Source of the DNA: SVEL01 sp045123575 | GTDB lineage: Bacteria; Bacillota; Clostridia; Lachnospirales; Lachnospiraceae | NCBI GenBank assembly: GCA_045123575.1 | Contig: JBGVKG010000032.1 | Location: 1-35,237, forward strand | DNA length: 35,237 bases | Direction of reading: 5' to 3' | Shown: piece by piece, positions 16,441 to 24,724 of the stretch | Position numbering within the stretch: the first letter of the stretch is position 1 | Layout of the letters: each line of letters begins with the position of its first letter | The notes under the pieces: generated by a model | What the model saw: only the letters and a program-made list of their open reading frames with translations | The model's database searches: none | What the model was told of the DNA's origin: nothing | Position numbers and translations under genes: made by a program

Positions 16441-17209
16441 TTACAAAATAGTACTTGAATATGATGGTTCTAGATACAATGGTTGGCAACGTCAGGGCAA
16501 CACTGACAACACCATACAAGGTAAGCTTGAACAGATAATAAGCCGATATTTTGACCAAACTATTGAAATACATGGCTCAGGGCGTACTGACGCAGGAGTC
16601 CATGCCATTGGGCAGGTGGCTAACTTCAAGATTAATCCAGACCTAGTACCAGTATTTATAAACGTTCATAATCTGTCTACTATACGCTGTGAGCTCAACA
16701 CATATTTGCCAGAGGATATACGTATCACAGATATATCTATTGTGGACTCTCGCTTTCACGCTAGGCTAAATGCTGTATCTAAAGTATATCAGTATCGCAT
16801 AAGCCTGACAAATAAGAAAAATGTCTTTGATAGAAAGTATTGCGCTACCGTACCTGAAGCTCTAAATATAGAACTGATGAAAGATACTGCTAAATCCTTC
16901 TTAGGTCAACATGATTATGCACCTTTCTCAGATACAAAGACAAAAAAATCTACTGTGCGATATGTGGAAGATATAAGTTTCAATGAGATAACTTCTTCTA
17001 CAGACCACTACTTAATAGTGGATTTTACCGGTAATGGTTTCTTATACCATACAGTAAGACTTATGATGGGCACTTTAATTAAAATAGGAGCCGGACAATG
17101 TCCTCCATCAATTATTGAAGACATTTTTAATTCCGGTAATCGTAAGCTGGTTCCTTTTATGGCACCTGCTGAAGGCTTAACACTTGTCAAAGTAGAATAT
17201 GATTCTTAA
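16433..17209 (+). CDS. truA: tRNA pseudouridine(38-40) synthase TruA
   Basis: Converts uridines 38-40 of the tRNA anticodon arm to pseudouridine. It has 258 residues, normal for the family. It opens YKIVLEYDGSRYNGWQRQ, carries catalytic Asp53 in SGRTDAGVHAIGQVA, and has DDIRI-like and RFHARLNAVSKVYQY motifs, then FTGNGFLYHTVRLMMGTLI. Its ATG lies inside the end of the lipid kinase gene (8-bp overlap), so translation is coupled. A strong terminator follows. Confidence 0.97.
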   Translation: MINYKIVLEYDGSRYNGWQRQGNTDNTIQGKLEQIISRYFDQTIEIHGSGRTDAGVHAIGQVANFKINPDLVPVFINVHNLSTIRCELNTYLPEDIRITDISIVDSRFHARLNAVSKVYQYRISLTNKKNVFDRKYCATVPEALNIELMKDTAKSFLGQHDYAPFSDTKTKKSTVRYVEDISFNEITSSTDHYLIVDFTGNGFLYHTVRLMMGTLIKIGAGQCPPSIIEDIFNSGNRKLVPFMAPAEGLTLVKVEYDS

Positions 17210-17213
17210 ACAT

Positions 17214-17261
17214 AATAATGTCCCACGAAAACACTTTATCTTGCTTTCGTGGGACATTATT
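17214..17261. terminator. Bidirectional rho-independent terminator (truA / aroB)
   Basis: A perfect 17-bp stem AATAATGTCCCACGAAA with its complement (17214-17230 with 17245-17261) and a 14-base loop. It lies between convergent truA and aroB with AT-rich sequence on both sides. Confidence 0.9.
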
Positions 17262-17276
17262 TTATATACAATACAT

Positions 17277-18389
17277 TTATATATCTAATATAATCTCTCT
17301 TGCGATTTCCTCTTCTATAGGAGTAGCGAAAACGCCATCAGCAAATTCGACCACATCCCCGATACCCTTTTGTATAACAAAACGCAACTGACCATTTTTT
17401 ACCTTTTTATCTGTATATAACTTCTTAACCAATGCTTCTCTATCGATGTAAGCTGGAATACTGATTGGCAAATTAGCTTTTTTTAGTAAAGCGATAACTG
17501 CTTCTCCCTGTTCTCTAGTCATATATCCTAGTTTATTTGCCAGCTTAATCTCCGCTACGAGACCTATGGCCAACGCTTCTCCGTGAAGTAGTTTATAGTC
17601 ACTAACAGTTTCTATGGCTCTACCTACTGTATGTCCTAGATTTAAAATCTCTCGAAGACCACTTTCTCTTTCATCCTTCATAACTACGTTATACTTTATT
17701 TTACAATTTTCATTGGCAATATGCTCACAGGCATCCTTATTAATAGCCAGTATCTCCTCTATGTGAGCCTCGATATATGCAAAAAATTCCTCATTAGCTA
17801 TACAGGCATGCTTTATAGTTTCAGCCAATCCACTAGCAATTTGCCTGTCAGGCAAGGTTCTCCAAGTAGCTATATCTATATACACCTTTTTAGGCTGATT
17901 AAACAGACCTATAAGGTTAGTGGCCAACGGTGTATCTACTGCAGTTTTTCCACCTACCGAAGCATCAGCTGCCGCTAAAAGTGTAGTTGCATAGTTGATA
18001 AATGGTACTCCTCTGCCAAATGTTCCTGCCACAAACCCTGCAAGATCTGTAACGACACCACCACCTACAGCTATGATACAGCAATCTCTACGATACCCTT
18101 TTTCTAGCATCGCATCCTCTACCAATTCCTTGGTCTTTCTAGTTTTGCTTAATTCACCGGCTTCAAACACAAACAAATCAGCCTTATAACCTGCGTCTAC
18201 TAATTTGTTTATTATATTATCTGCATACAATTCCTTTACGTTAGTATCAGTAACAACTGCAAATTTACTGATACCGCCGACTAAGCCGTTTCGAATGTCA
18301 CTTAACAGCTTATCTTCCAAACCAAATCCAATCTCTATCTCATAGCTATCATCAACTACTTTTTTTAATTCGACATTAAAAACTCCCAT
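17277..18389 (-). CDS. aroB: 3-dehydroquinate synthase
   Basis: Second step of the shikimate pathway, converting DAHP to 3-dehydroquinate with NAD and a divalent metal. It has 370 residues. NAD-binding IAVGGGVVTDLAGFVAGTFGRG and TTLLAAADASVGGKTAVDT are clear. Metal ligands are expected at Glu in GLAETIKHA and at His in LNLGHTVGRAIE and LLHGEALAIG. GAGAGG lies ahead of the ATG at 18389; an in-frame TTG at 18395 is less likely. It starts about 27 bases after the symporter stop, so it may be read from that promoter. No other aro genes are nearby. Confidence 0.96.
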   Translation of the reverse strand: MGVFNVELKKVVDDSYEIEIGFGLEDKLLSDIRNGLVGGISKFAVVTDTNVKELYADNIINKLVDAGYKADLFVFEAGELSKTRKTKELVEDAMLEKGYRRDCCIIAVGGGVVTDLAGFVAGTFGRGVPFINYATTLLAAADASVGGKTAVDTPLATNLIGLFNQPKKVYIDIATWRTLPDRQIASGLAETIKHACIANEEFFAYIEAHIEEILAINKDACEHIANENCKIKYNVVMKDERESGLREILNLGHTVGRAIETVSDYKLLHGEALAIGLVAEIKLANKLGYMTREQGEAVIALLKKANLPISIPAYIDREALVKKLYTDKKVKNGQLRFVIQKGIGDVVEFADGVFATPIEEEIAREIILDI

Positions 18390-18416
18390 AAGCAACCTCT
18401 CTTTGTAGAAAATATA

Positions 18417-19826
18417 TTATTTATTCTTTTTAAAATATTCTCTTGTTTCCTTAGCCACTACACCACTTAACGCAAACAATGCAATAATATTAGGTAATGC
18501 CATAAGTCCATTAAATATATCTGCTATAGTCCATACTGCTGATACAGTCATATATGGTCCAATAAATACTGCCAAAATATACAACCATCTATACACCTTT
18601 ACAGCGCCCTTGCTTCCGTTTGACAGATATTCAAGGCATCTCTCACCGTAGTAGTCCCAACCTAATATAGTTGTGAATGCAAAGAATACTAAGCAAAGCA
18701 TAAGGATAAATGAAGCTGCCTGTGCAGGTATAAAATCAAGTCCCTTTACAAATGCATCTGTTGTTATCTGTACACCTTCTAAGCTTTCATTGGCCCATGA
18801 ACCCATCATAATAATAGATAAGCCTGTCATTGTACATACCACTATAGTATCTATAAATGTTCCTGTCATTGTTACAAGACCCTGTCTAACTGGGTCGCTT
18901 GTCTTAGCTGCTGCTGAAGCTATAGGTGCAGAACCCAAGCCTGCCTCATTTGAGAATATACCTCTGGCAACACCCTTTTGCATAGCTATCGCCATAGATG
19001 CCACTGCTCCGCCTGCTACTGCCTCTAATCCAAACGCATCTCTTACTATAAGGCCTAATGCATCCGGAAGCTTATCAACATTTGTTATAATGATAACCAA
19101 TGCTGATACAATATATATAATGGCCATAAACGGAACAACTACCTGAGATACGCTAGATATTCTCTTTATACCACCTATAACAACCAAACCTACACATATA
19201 GTTAATACAAACGCTGTTATAACGATTGCAATAGAATACTCACCACCAAATATATTGATAGTATTGCTCTTATTAGGGTCAAAGAAGTTCTGAACAGCAG
19301 ATGCGATACCATTTACCTGTGTAAATGTACCTATACCAAACAGACCTACACAAGCACCAAAAAATGCAAATACCTTAGCAAGCCACTTCCACTTTTGGCC
19401 CATACCGTTTTCTATGTAATAAAATGGGCCACCTAATACATGACCATCTTTATCTATCTTTCTATATCTTATAGCAAGGAAACCTTCTGCATACTTTGTA
19501 GCCATACCTAAAAGAGCCGCAATCCACATCCAGAAAAGTGCTCCTGGACCACCTGCAAGTATACCTACAGCAGTTGCAACACCTACGATATTACCAGTAC
19601 CGATGGTCGCTGAAAGCGCTGTACATAATGCCCCAAAGCTTGTTACCTCGCCTTCTCCACCTTCCTCGTTTTTCACCATGTATTTAAGCGCTTTTATCAA
19701 ATGTCCTAACTGTATTCCTCTTAATCTAAATGTTAAGAAAAATCCTACCGCCATAATAAGTATGATTAATGGCAATCCCCACACTATTTCATCAATTTTT
19801 TCAAGTATTGCTGTAAATTCTTTCAT
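18417..19826 (-). CDS. Alanine/glycine:cation symporter family protein (AGCS)
   Basis: Sodium- or proton-coupled amino-acid carrier of 469 residues with about 10-11 membrane helices. AGCS hallmarks are visible: FGALCTALSATIGTGNIVGVATA near residues 63-84, LFWMWIAALLGMATKYAEGFLAI near 97-119 and ARGIFSNEAGLGSAPIASAAAKT near 286-308. Members import alanine, glycine or, in some Bacillota, glutamine (AlsT); the substrate is not readable here. AAAGGA precedes the ATG. A promoter is proposed at 19891-19919. aroB follows closely. Confidence 0.94.
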   Translation of the reverse strand: MKEFTAILEKIDEIVWGLPLIILIMAVGFFLTFRLRGIQLGHLIKALKYMVKNEEGGEGEVTSFGALCTALSATIGTGNIVGVATAVGILAGGPGALFWMWIAALLGMATKYAEGFLAIRYRKIDKDGHVLGGPFYYIENGMGQKWKWLAKVFAFFGACVGLFGIGTFTQVNGIASAVQNFFDPNKSNTINIFGGEYSIAIVITAFVLTICVGLVVIGGIKRISSVSQVVVPFMAIIYIVSALVIIITNVDKLPDALGLIVRDAFGLEAVAGGAVASMAIAMQKGVARGIFSNEAGLGSAPIASAAAKTSDPVRQGLVTMTGTFIDTIVVCTMTGLSIIMMGSWANESLEGVQITTDAFVKGLDFIPAQAASFILMLCLVFFAFTTILGWDYYGERCLEYLSNGSKGAVKVYRWLYILAVFIGPYMTVSAVWTIADIFNGLMALPNIIALFALSGVVAKETREYFKKNK

Positions 19827-19890
19827 TTCGCTTATTCCTTTACACTAGTTTATTTTATATTCATATTTATATGTAATGTCTCACTTTGAT

Positions 19891-19919
19891 AGTTTATTCC
19901 TTTAAAGTATTTTCGTCAA
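19891..19919 (-). promoter_or_regulatory. Promoter of the AGCS symporter gene
   Basis: On the minus strand, TTGACG (19914-19919), a 17-base spacer and TAAACT (19891-19896), about 65 bases before the ATG. Confidence 0.55.
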
Positions 19920-19944
19920 TATATTTTTACAAATTTCAAAAAGA

Positions 19945-19971
19945 ACAGACAATCAATTGCTGATTATCTGT
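19945..19971 (-). terminator. Rho-independent terminator of the M20 peptidase operon
   Basis: On the minus strand, ACAGATAATCA/TGATTGTCTGT forms an 11-bp stem with one G:T pair and a 5-base loop, followed by TCTTTTTGAAA. Between it and the peptidase stop lies a run of seven ATT triplets (19982-20002). Confidence 0.85.
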
Positions 19972-19981
19972 CCTTTACTTA

Positions 19982-20002
19982 ATTATTATTATTATTATTA
20001 TT
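19982..20002. repeat. (ATT)7 trinucleotide microsatellite
   Basis: Seven uninterrupted ATT units lie between the stop codon of the M20 peptidase gene and its terminator. They are outside the coding sequence, so length change would be harmless. Confidence 0.9.
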
Positions 20003-20004
20003 AA

Positions 20005-21438
20005 CTACAACACTTTCAAAAGTCTTACATAGAACTCTACAGTCTTAAGCAATGTAGCTATAGGTATACGTTCATCATTTCCATGAACCATAGCACGTTC
20101 TTCCTTTGACAATCTCATAGCTGAAAATCGATATACTCTATCCGTTATACGACAATAATGTCTAGAATCACTGCAAGCCATCATAAGATACGGAGCCACT
20201 ATTACTCCCGGCCAGCTTTGTTCCACAACACTTTTAAGCATATGCCACGGCTCACATGATGTGTCAGAATACTTAGACGGATTCATACCATTCACCACAT
20301 TTATCTTGATTTTATCATTCTTAATAACTTTCCTTATGTAATCACATGCCGAATCTACCGTATCATTTCCTAGTAGACGAACATTAAGTCCTAAGGTCGC
20401 CTTAGGTGGCAGTACATTATACGCATTACTACCCTCCATCTTAGTTACTGCTACCGTGGTTCTCATCATTGCATTCATCTCTCCACCTGTAATTTTACAG
20501 ATAAAGTTAAGTATCGGCATAAAACACCACAAATTAGCAAATATCACACGATGCATGAAACTAGATTCTCTGCCCAACGTATCAAACATCTCTTTGACAG
20601 GCTTAGTGTATTGTGTCTTAAAAGGTTTATTTTCAATAAGTGTGACTGCCTTACTAAGTTGTCCCAAGGTACTATGTGGTGGCGGTGTAGATGCGTGACC
20701 TCCATTTGACTCTATTATAAGATCAAGGTTGAGGCTACCCTTCTCTCCTATACCTATCATAGCGGACTCTTTATTTACTCCAGGGAATACATTAGATACT
20801 ACAGCTCCTCCTTCATCAAGCACAAATGCAGGTCTAACGCCTATCTCTTCGAAGTAAGAAACAATATCTGGACATGTACCACCATCTATCTCTTCCTCGC
20901 CTGAAAATGCAATATACAAATCCTGCTTAGGCACGTAGTCACCTTCCAACAACTGTTCTAAGGCTTCCATCACTCCACATAATGTACCCTTAGTATCCAA
21001 AGTACCTCTTCCCCATATATATCCATCTTCTACTATTCCATCAAAAGCTGGCTTAGTCCATCCATCATCATGTGCCGGTACAACATCATAATGAGCCATA
21101 CATACAGATGGTTCATCACTTTGCAAACCTTTTAAGTGATATAGTAAACCGGTCTTTCCTATTTTCTTAAAGGTACATTTTTCATTTATTCTTGGAAAAC
21201 GTTCTGCCAATACTCTTTCAAACTTTTCAAATTCGTTTCTGTCTACTAGCTTCTCATCTCGATATGATACAGTCTTGCATCTTATCATTTCAACCATATC
21301 ATCAACTATCTTTTCCTCGTTAAGCTCTATTTTCTCTGAAATGACATCATCTCTTTTATATGGTCTAAAAAGAATAGTTCTAATAAGTATAACCGCTATA
21401 AAACATATGAGTATTCCTAATATAATATATATCTCCAT
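20005..21438 (-). CDS. Membrane-anchored M20 family metallopeptidase
   Basis: Zinc peptidase/amidohydrolase of 477 residues, near the carboxypeptidase S / PM20D1 branch. It has an N-terminal membrane helix (residues 3-24) followed by basic RPYKR. Catalytic-domain residues are His116 in MAHYDVVPA, Asp148 in GRGTLDTKG, Glu181/Glu182 in SGEEEIDGG, Asp208 in FVLDEGG and a C-terminal His in CSDSRHYCRI. A dimerisation domain (about 240-370) interrupts the catalytic domain. Members hydrolyse dipeptides or N-acyl amino acids. It follows two membrane protein genes with a 3-base gap, so it probably acts with them on an imported or exported substrate (inference). Confidence 0.9.
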   Translation of the reverse strand: MEIYIILGILICFIAVILIRTILFRPYKRDDVISEKIELNEEKIVDDMVEMIRCKTVSYRDEKLVDRNEFEKFERVLAERFPRINEKCTFKKIGKTGLLYHLKGLQSDEPSVCMAHYDVVPAHDDGWTKPAFDGIVEDGYIWGRGTLDTKGTLCGVMEALEQLLEGDYVPKQDLYIAFSGEEEIDGGTCPDIVSYFEEIGVRPAFVLDEGGAVVSNVFPGVNKESAMIGIGEKGSLNLDLIIESNGGHASTPPPHSTLGQLSKAVTLIENKPFKTQYTKPVKEMFDTLGRESSFMHRVIFANLWCFMPILNFICKITGGEMNAMMRTTVAVTKMEGSNAYNVLPPKATLGLNVRLLGNDTVDSACDYIRKVIKNDKIKINVVNGMNPSKYSDTSCEPWHMLKSVVEQSWPGVIVAPYLMMACSDSRHYCRITDRVYRFSAMRLSKEERAMVHGNDERIPIATLLKTVEFYVRLLKVL

Positions 21439-21441
21439 ACC

Positions 21442-22095
21442 TTATAACCATCCTTTTTTATACATTATACGCGCTGATATCAAAGTAATAACAACACCCA
21501 CTGGTACCATTATTCCTACAGATGGTGCCAATGCTGGTATACATAAGAATAGTACTATCATTGCTGTAAGCGGAACCACTGATATCTTCCAGTTTTTACT
21601 AACATATACTACTGCAAGCCCACCAAAAAGCGCTGGCAATACATTGTCAAATGCTGGTTGCAATATTTCTGCTTCTAGTATAGGTCTTATAAAGGACAGT
21701 ACCACAACGCCCAACACAATAATAAGTGTTGTAACAATACTCGATGTAGCTATAGCTATAGTCGATATAACCTCCCCTTCCTCTGTATCCGCTGTAACAC
21801 CTGCATTCTCCATAGCATTTAATGCACTAGGAGCTTTTAAAGTTGTAAGATTACCTGTAACAAATGATAAATATGTTCCTGCAGTTCCAAGCATAGGTGT
21901 ATATGTAACCACCTCTATAAAGCCCACTGTCCAAAATATAGGTGCTACACCTATAAGTCCTTTAAATAAACCACTCATCTCAGGCCATACATTATAATAT
22001 AAGCATACAGCCAATGGCACCATAAGCACCACAATCACAGCAGTCCAAATCCACAACTTACCGTATCTATCGGTTTTATTCATATATTCACTCAT
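21442..22095 (-). CDS. Conserved membrane protein, partner of DUF5058 protein
   Basis: A 217-residue integral membrane protein with about six hydrophobic segments and no family I can name. A conserved-looking polar stretch (TYTPMLGTAGTYLSFVTGN, then KAPSALNAMENAG) sits between helices 2 and 3, as in carriers with a re-entrant substrate loop. AGGAGG lies 7 bases before the ATG at 22095; a GTG two codons upstream is less likely. It is the middle gene of a three-gene operon between the DUF5058 protein and the M20 peptidase. Two unequal membrane subunits plus a peptidase suggest a two-component carrier (inference). Confidence 0.75.
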   Translation of the reverse strand: MSEYMNKTDRYGKLWIWTAVIVVLMVPLAVCLYYNVWPEMSGLFKGLIGVAPIFWTVGFIEVVTYTPMLGTAGTYLSFVTGNLTTLKAPSALNAMENAGVTADTEEGEVISTIAIATSSIVTTLIIVLGVVVLSFIRPILEAEILQPAFDNVLPALFGGLAVVYVSKNWKISVVPLTAMIVLFLCIPALAPSVGIMVPVGVVITLISARIMYKKGWL

Positions 22096-22106
22096 CGTCA
22101 CACCTC

Positions 22107-22829
22107 CTAACCTATAAGCTCTGTAAAGCCTACCGCACTAGCCATAGCTGCTATCATACTAATAGGAAGTGCATAAGTCTCAAGCCAATTAGCCTTAAAT
22201 ACCTTGATAATCAATCCACATATAGCCATCACACCTGCAGACACTAACAATACAAAGACTGGTATCCAGCCGACCAATCCTACTCTTACGTCAGCAAATA
22301 CTACACCTAGAAATGCCGATATCATACCAAGGAATATAGATGTAACAAATATATTTCCCCACTTCTCATCCTTACTCTTTATCTTTACTATACCACCCTT
22401 TATCTTTTTCATAAGTAATGGTGGGAATATGAGGCTAGGAAGGATACCTATTGTCATAACCCAAGCAATCGTTACATAGGTCTGTGGATCTGTTAAAAGA
22501 TTCTGCGTAGACACTAATAACGCTTTTGCTGTTGCCTCTGCCGCTGTCAGTTCATAGTTTAGTGAACCTACTACACTTAAACGTATCCAAGGTAACGGTA
22601 TACCCAAGAAATTAGATAAGGCTATAATGCCTATAAGTATAGATACTGCTGGGGCTATAGTAAATATAACCGTAGAAATAATAGTTTTGTTTAGTACCTT
22701 CTTATCCATTCCTAGCTCTTTGCCTCTTCTGTAAGCACGCACCAAGAAAAATATAGCCTGTGCCAATATGAATATAACGACACATATAGCTATAACATAG
22801 AGAAATGTACTGTTTGGATTAAAGTTCAT
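22107..22829 (-). CDS. DUF5058 family membrane protein
   Basis: A 240-residue membrane protein with about six hydrophobic segments. The opening (MNFNPNSTFLYVIAICVVIF, then FFLVRAYRRGKELGMD) and the IALSNFLGIPLPWIRLSVVGS motif match my memory of DUF5058. The family has no proven function; its genes often lie beside peptidases or amidohydrolases. A GGAGG site is 7 bases before the ATG. It is the first gene of the operon, read from the promoter at 22876-22904. Confidence 0.8.
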   Translation of the reverse strand: MNFNPNSTFLYVIAICVVIFILAQAIFFLVRAYRRGKELGMDKKVLNKTIISTVIFTIAPAVSILIGIIALSNFLGIPLPWIRLSVVGSLNYELTAAEATAKALLVSTQNLLTDPQTYVTIAWVMTIGILPSLIFPPLLMKKIKGGIVKIKSKDEKWGNIFVTSIFLGMISAFLGVVFADVRVGLVGWIPVFVLLVSAGVMAICGLIIKVFKANWLETYALPISMIAAMASAVGFTELIG

Positions 22830-22875
22830 ACATATACCTCCATATATAATTTTTATTCACAAAATATATGGCATT

Positions 22876-22904
22876 ATTATATCACACTTCTGTAAACACA
22901 ACAA
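22876..22904 (-). promoter_or_regulatory. Promoter of the DUF5058-M20 peptidase operon
   Basis: On the minus strand, TTGTTG (22899-22904), a 17-base spacer and TATAAT (22876-22881). The -35 box directly abuts the pckA terminator hairpin. Confidence 0.75.
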
Positions 22905-22930
22905 GGGCTTGGTTCAAACGAACCAAGCCC
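22905..22930 (-). terminator. Rho-independent terminator of pckA
   Basis: A perfect 11-bp stem GGGCTTGGTTC/GAACCAAGCCC with a 4-base loop. On the minus strand it is followed by TTGTTGTGTTT, which also serves as the -35 region of the next operon. Confidence 0.9.
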
Positions 22931-22960
22931 TCATATATATTTACCTTAAGTATATGCTTA

Positions 22961-24565
22961 TTATAACTGTGGACCAGCACTTACTAATGCCTTACCAGCC
23001 TCATTGCCTTCGTACTTAGCAAAGTTCTTTACGAAACGGCTTGCAAGATCCTTAGCCTTTGTCTCCCACTCAGAAGCATCAGCGTATGTATCACGAGGAT
23101 CAAGGATACCTGTGTCAACGCCTGGAAGCTCTGTTGGAACTGCAAAGTTGAAGTATGGAATATTCTTTGTTTCAGCCTTCTCGATATCGCCGTTAAGGAT
23201 AGCATCGATGATACCTCTTGTATCCTTAATAGAGATTCTCTTACCTGTTCCATTCCATCCTGTGTTAACAAGGTAAGCCTTAGCACCGCTAACTTCCATC
23301 TTCTTAACTAACTCTTCTGCGTACTTTGTTGGATGTAACTCCAAGAATGCCTGTCCGAAGCAAGCTGAGAATGTAGGTGTTGGCTCTGTGATACCTCTCT
23401 CTGTACCAGCAAGCTTAGCTGTGAAACCAGATAAGAAGTAGTACTTAGCCTGCTCTGGTGTAAGAACAGATACTGGAGGAAGTACGCCGAATGCATCTGC
23501 TGAAAGGAAGATAACATTCTTAGCTGCTGGAGCTGCTGAAACTGGACGTACAATATTGTTAATATGATCGATTGGGTAAGAAACACGAGTATTCTCTGTT
23601 ACACTACCATCGTTGAAATCAATCTTACCGTCAGCATCTACTGTAACGTTCTCAAGAAGAGCGTTTCTCTTGATAGCGTTGAAGATATCTGGCTCAGACT
23701 CCTTATCAAGGTTGATAACCTTAGCGTAGCAACCACCTTCGAAGTTGAATACACCATTGTCATCCCAACCATGCTCATCATCACCGATAAGGAGACGCTT
23801 AGGATCTGTAGATAATGTTGTCTTACCTGTTCCTGAAAGACCGAAGAAGAGTGCTGTGTTCTCTCCGTTCATATCTGTGTTTGCTGAACAGTGCATTGAA
23901 GCGATACCATTTAATGGAAGGTAGTAGTTCATCATAGAGAACATACCCTTCTTCATCTCACCACCATACCATGTGTTGAGGATTACCTGCTCCTTGCTTG
24001 TGATATTGAATGCAACTGCTGTCTCAGAGTTAAGACCTAACTCAGCGTAGTTCTCAACCTTAGCCTTTGAAGCGTTGTATACGATGAAATCTGGCTCGAA
24101 GTTCTCAAGCTCAGCCTCTGTTGGCTGGATGAACATGTTCTTAACGAAATGTGCCTGCCAAGCTACTTCTACGATGAAACGAACTGCCATTCTTGTGTCA
24201 GCGTTAGCACCACAGAATGCATCTACTACGAATAATCTCTTGTTTGAGAGCTCCTTCATAGCGATTTCCTTAATTGTGTTCCATGTATCTACTGACATTG
24301 GGTGGTTGTCGTTCTTATATTCGTCTGATGTCCACCATACTGTATCCTTAGAATTCTCATCCATAACGATGTACTTATCTTTTGGTGAACGACCTGTATA
24401 AATACCTGTCATAACGTTTACAGCATTAAGCTCTGTGTTCTGACCTACTTCAAAACCTTCTAAGCCTGCCTTAGTCTCTTCCTCGAATAAAACTTCGTAT
24501 GAAGGATTGTAAACTATCTCAGTGCTACCTGTAATACCATACTTCTCTAAATTGATCTGTGACAT
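22961..24565 (-). CDS. pckA: Phosphoenolpyruvate carboxykinase (ATP)
   Basis: Interconverts oxaloacetate + ATP and phosphoenolpyruvate + CO2 + ADP. It serves gluconeogenesis or, in fermenters, CO2 fixation into oxaloacetate. It has 534 residues, normal for the ATP type. Visible motifs are TGIYTGRSPKDKYIV (substrate Arg), NTWYGGEMKKGMFSMMNYYLP, P-loop GLSGTGKTTLSTDP, metal-binding GDDEHGWDD and FNFEGGCYAKVI, plus NTGWNGTGKRISIKDTR. Codon use here is more even and G/C-richer than in neighbours (AAG, CTC, GTT, ATC), as expected for a highly expressed enzyme. AGAGG precedes the ATG. A strong promoter and a leader of about 100 bases lie upstream. Confidence 0.98.
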   Translation of the reverse strand: MSQINLEKYGITGSTEIVYNPSYEVLFEEETKAGLEGFEVGQNTELNAVNVMTGIYTGRSPKDKYIVMDENSKDTVWWTSDEYKNDNHPMSVDTWNTIKEIAMKELSNKRLFVVDAFCGANADTRMAVRFIVEVAWQAHFVKNMFIQPTEAELENFEPDFIVYNASKAKVENYAELGLNSETAVAFNITSKEQVILNTWYGGEMKKGMFSMMNYYLPLNGIASMHCSANTDMNGENTALFFGLSGTGKTTLSTDPKRLLIGDDEHGWDDNGVFNFEGGCYAKVINLDKESEPDIFNAIKRNALLENVTVDADGKIDFNDGSVTENTRVSYPIDHINNIVRPVSAAPAAKNVIFLSADAFGVLPPVSVLTPEQAKYYFLSGFTAKLAGTERGITEPTPTFSACFGQAFLELHPTKYAEELVKKMEVSGAKAYLVNTGWNGTGKRISIKDTRGIIDAILNGDIEKAETKNIPYFNFAVPTELPGVDTGILDPRDTYADASEWETKAKDLASRFVKNFAKYEGNEAGKALVSAGPQL

Positions 24566-24673
24566 ATACTTTAACCTCTTTCTTTTAATATTAATAAATT
24601 ACTCTCCTCATCCTATGAATACATTCTATGAGTAGATTATATTCAAAGTACGCCACTGTAATTTATTTTCCCT

Positions 24674-24703
24674 ATTATACAGGATAGGAGAGCATTTCGT
24701 CAA
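24674..24703 (-). promoter_or_regulatory. Promoter of pckA
   Basis: On the minus strand, TTGACG (24698-24703), an 18-base spacer and TATAAT (24674-24679). The resulting 5' leader is about 100 bases. It sits in the gap after the LTA-synthase-family gene, for which I see no separate terminator hairpin. Confidence 0.8.
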
Positions 24704-24724
24704 TAATTTCACAAAATATTTTAC

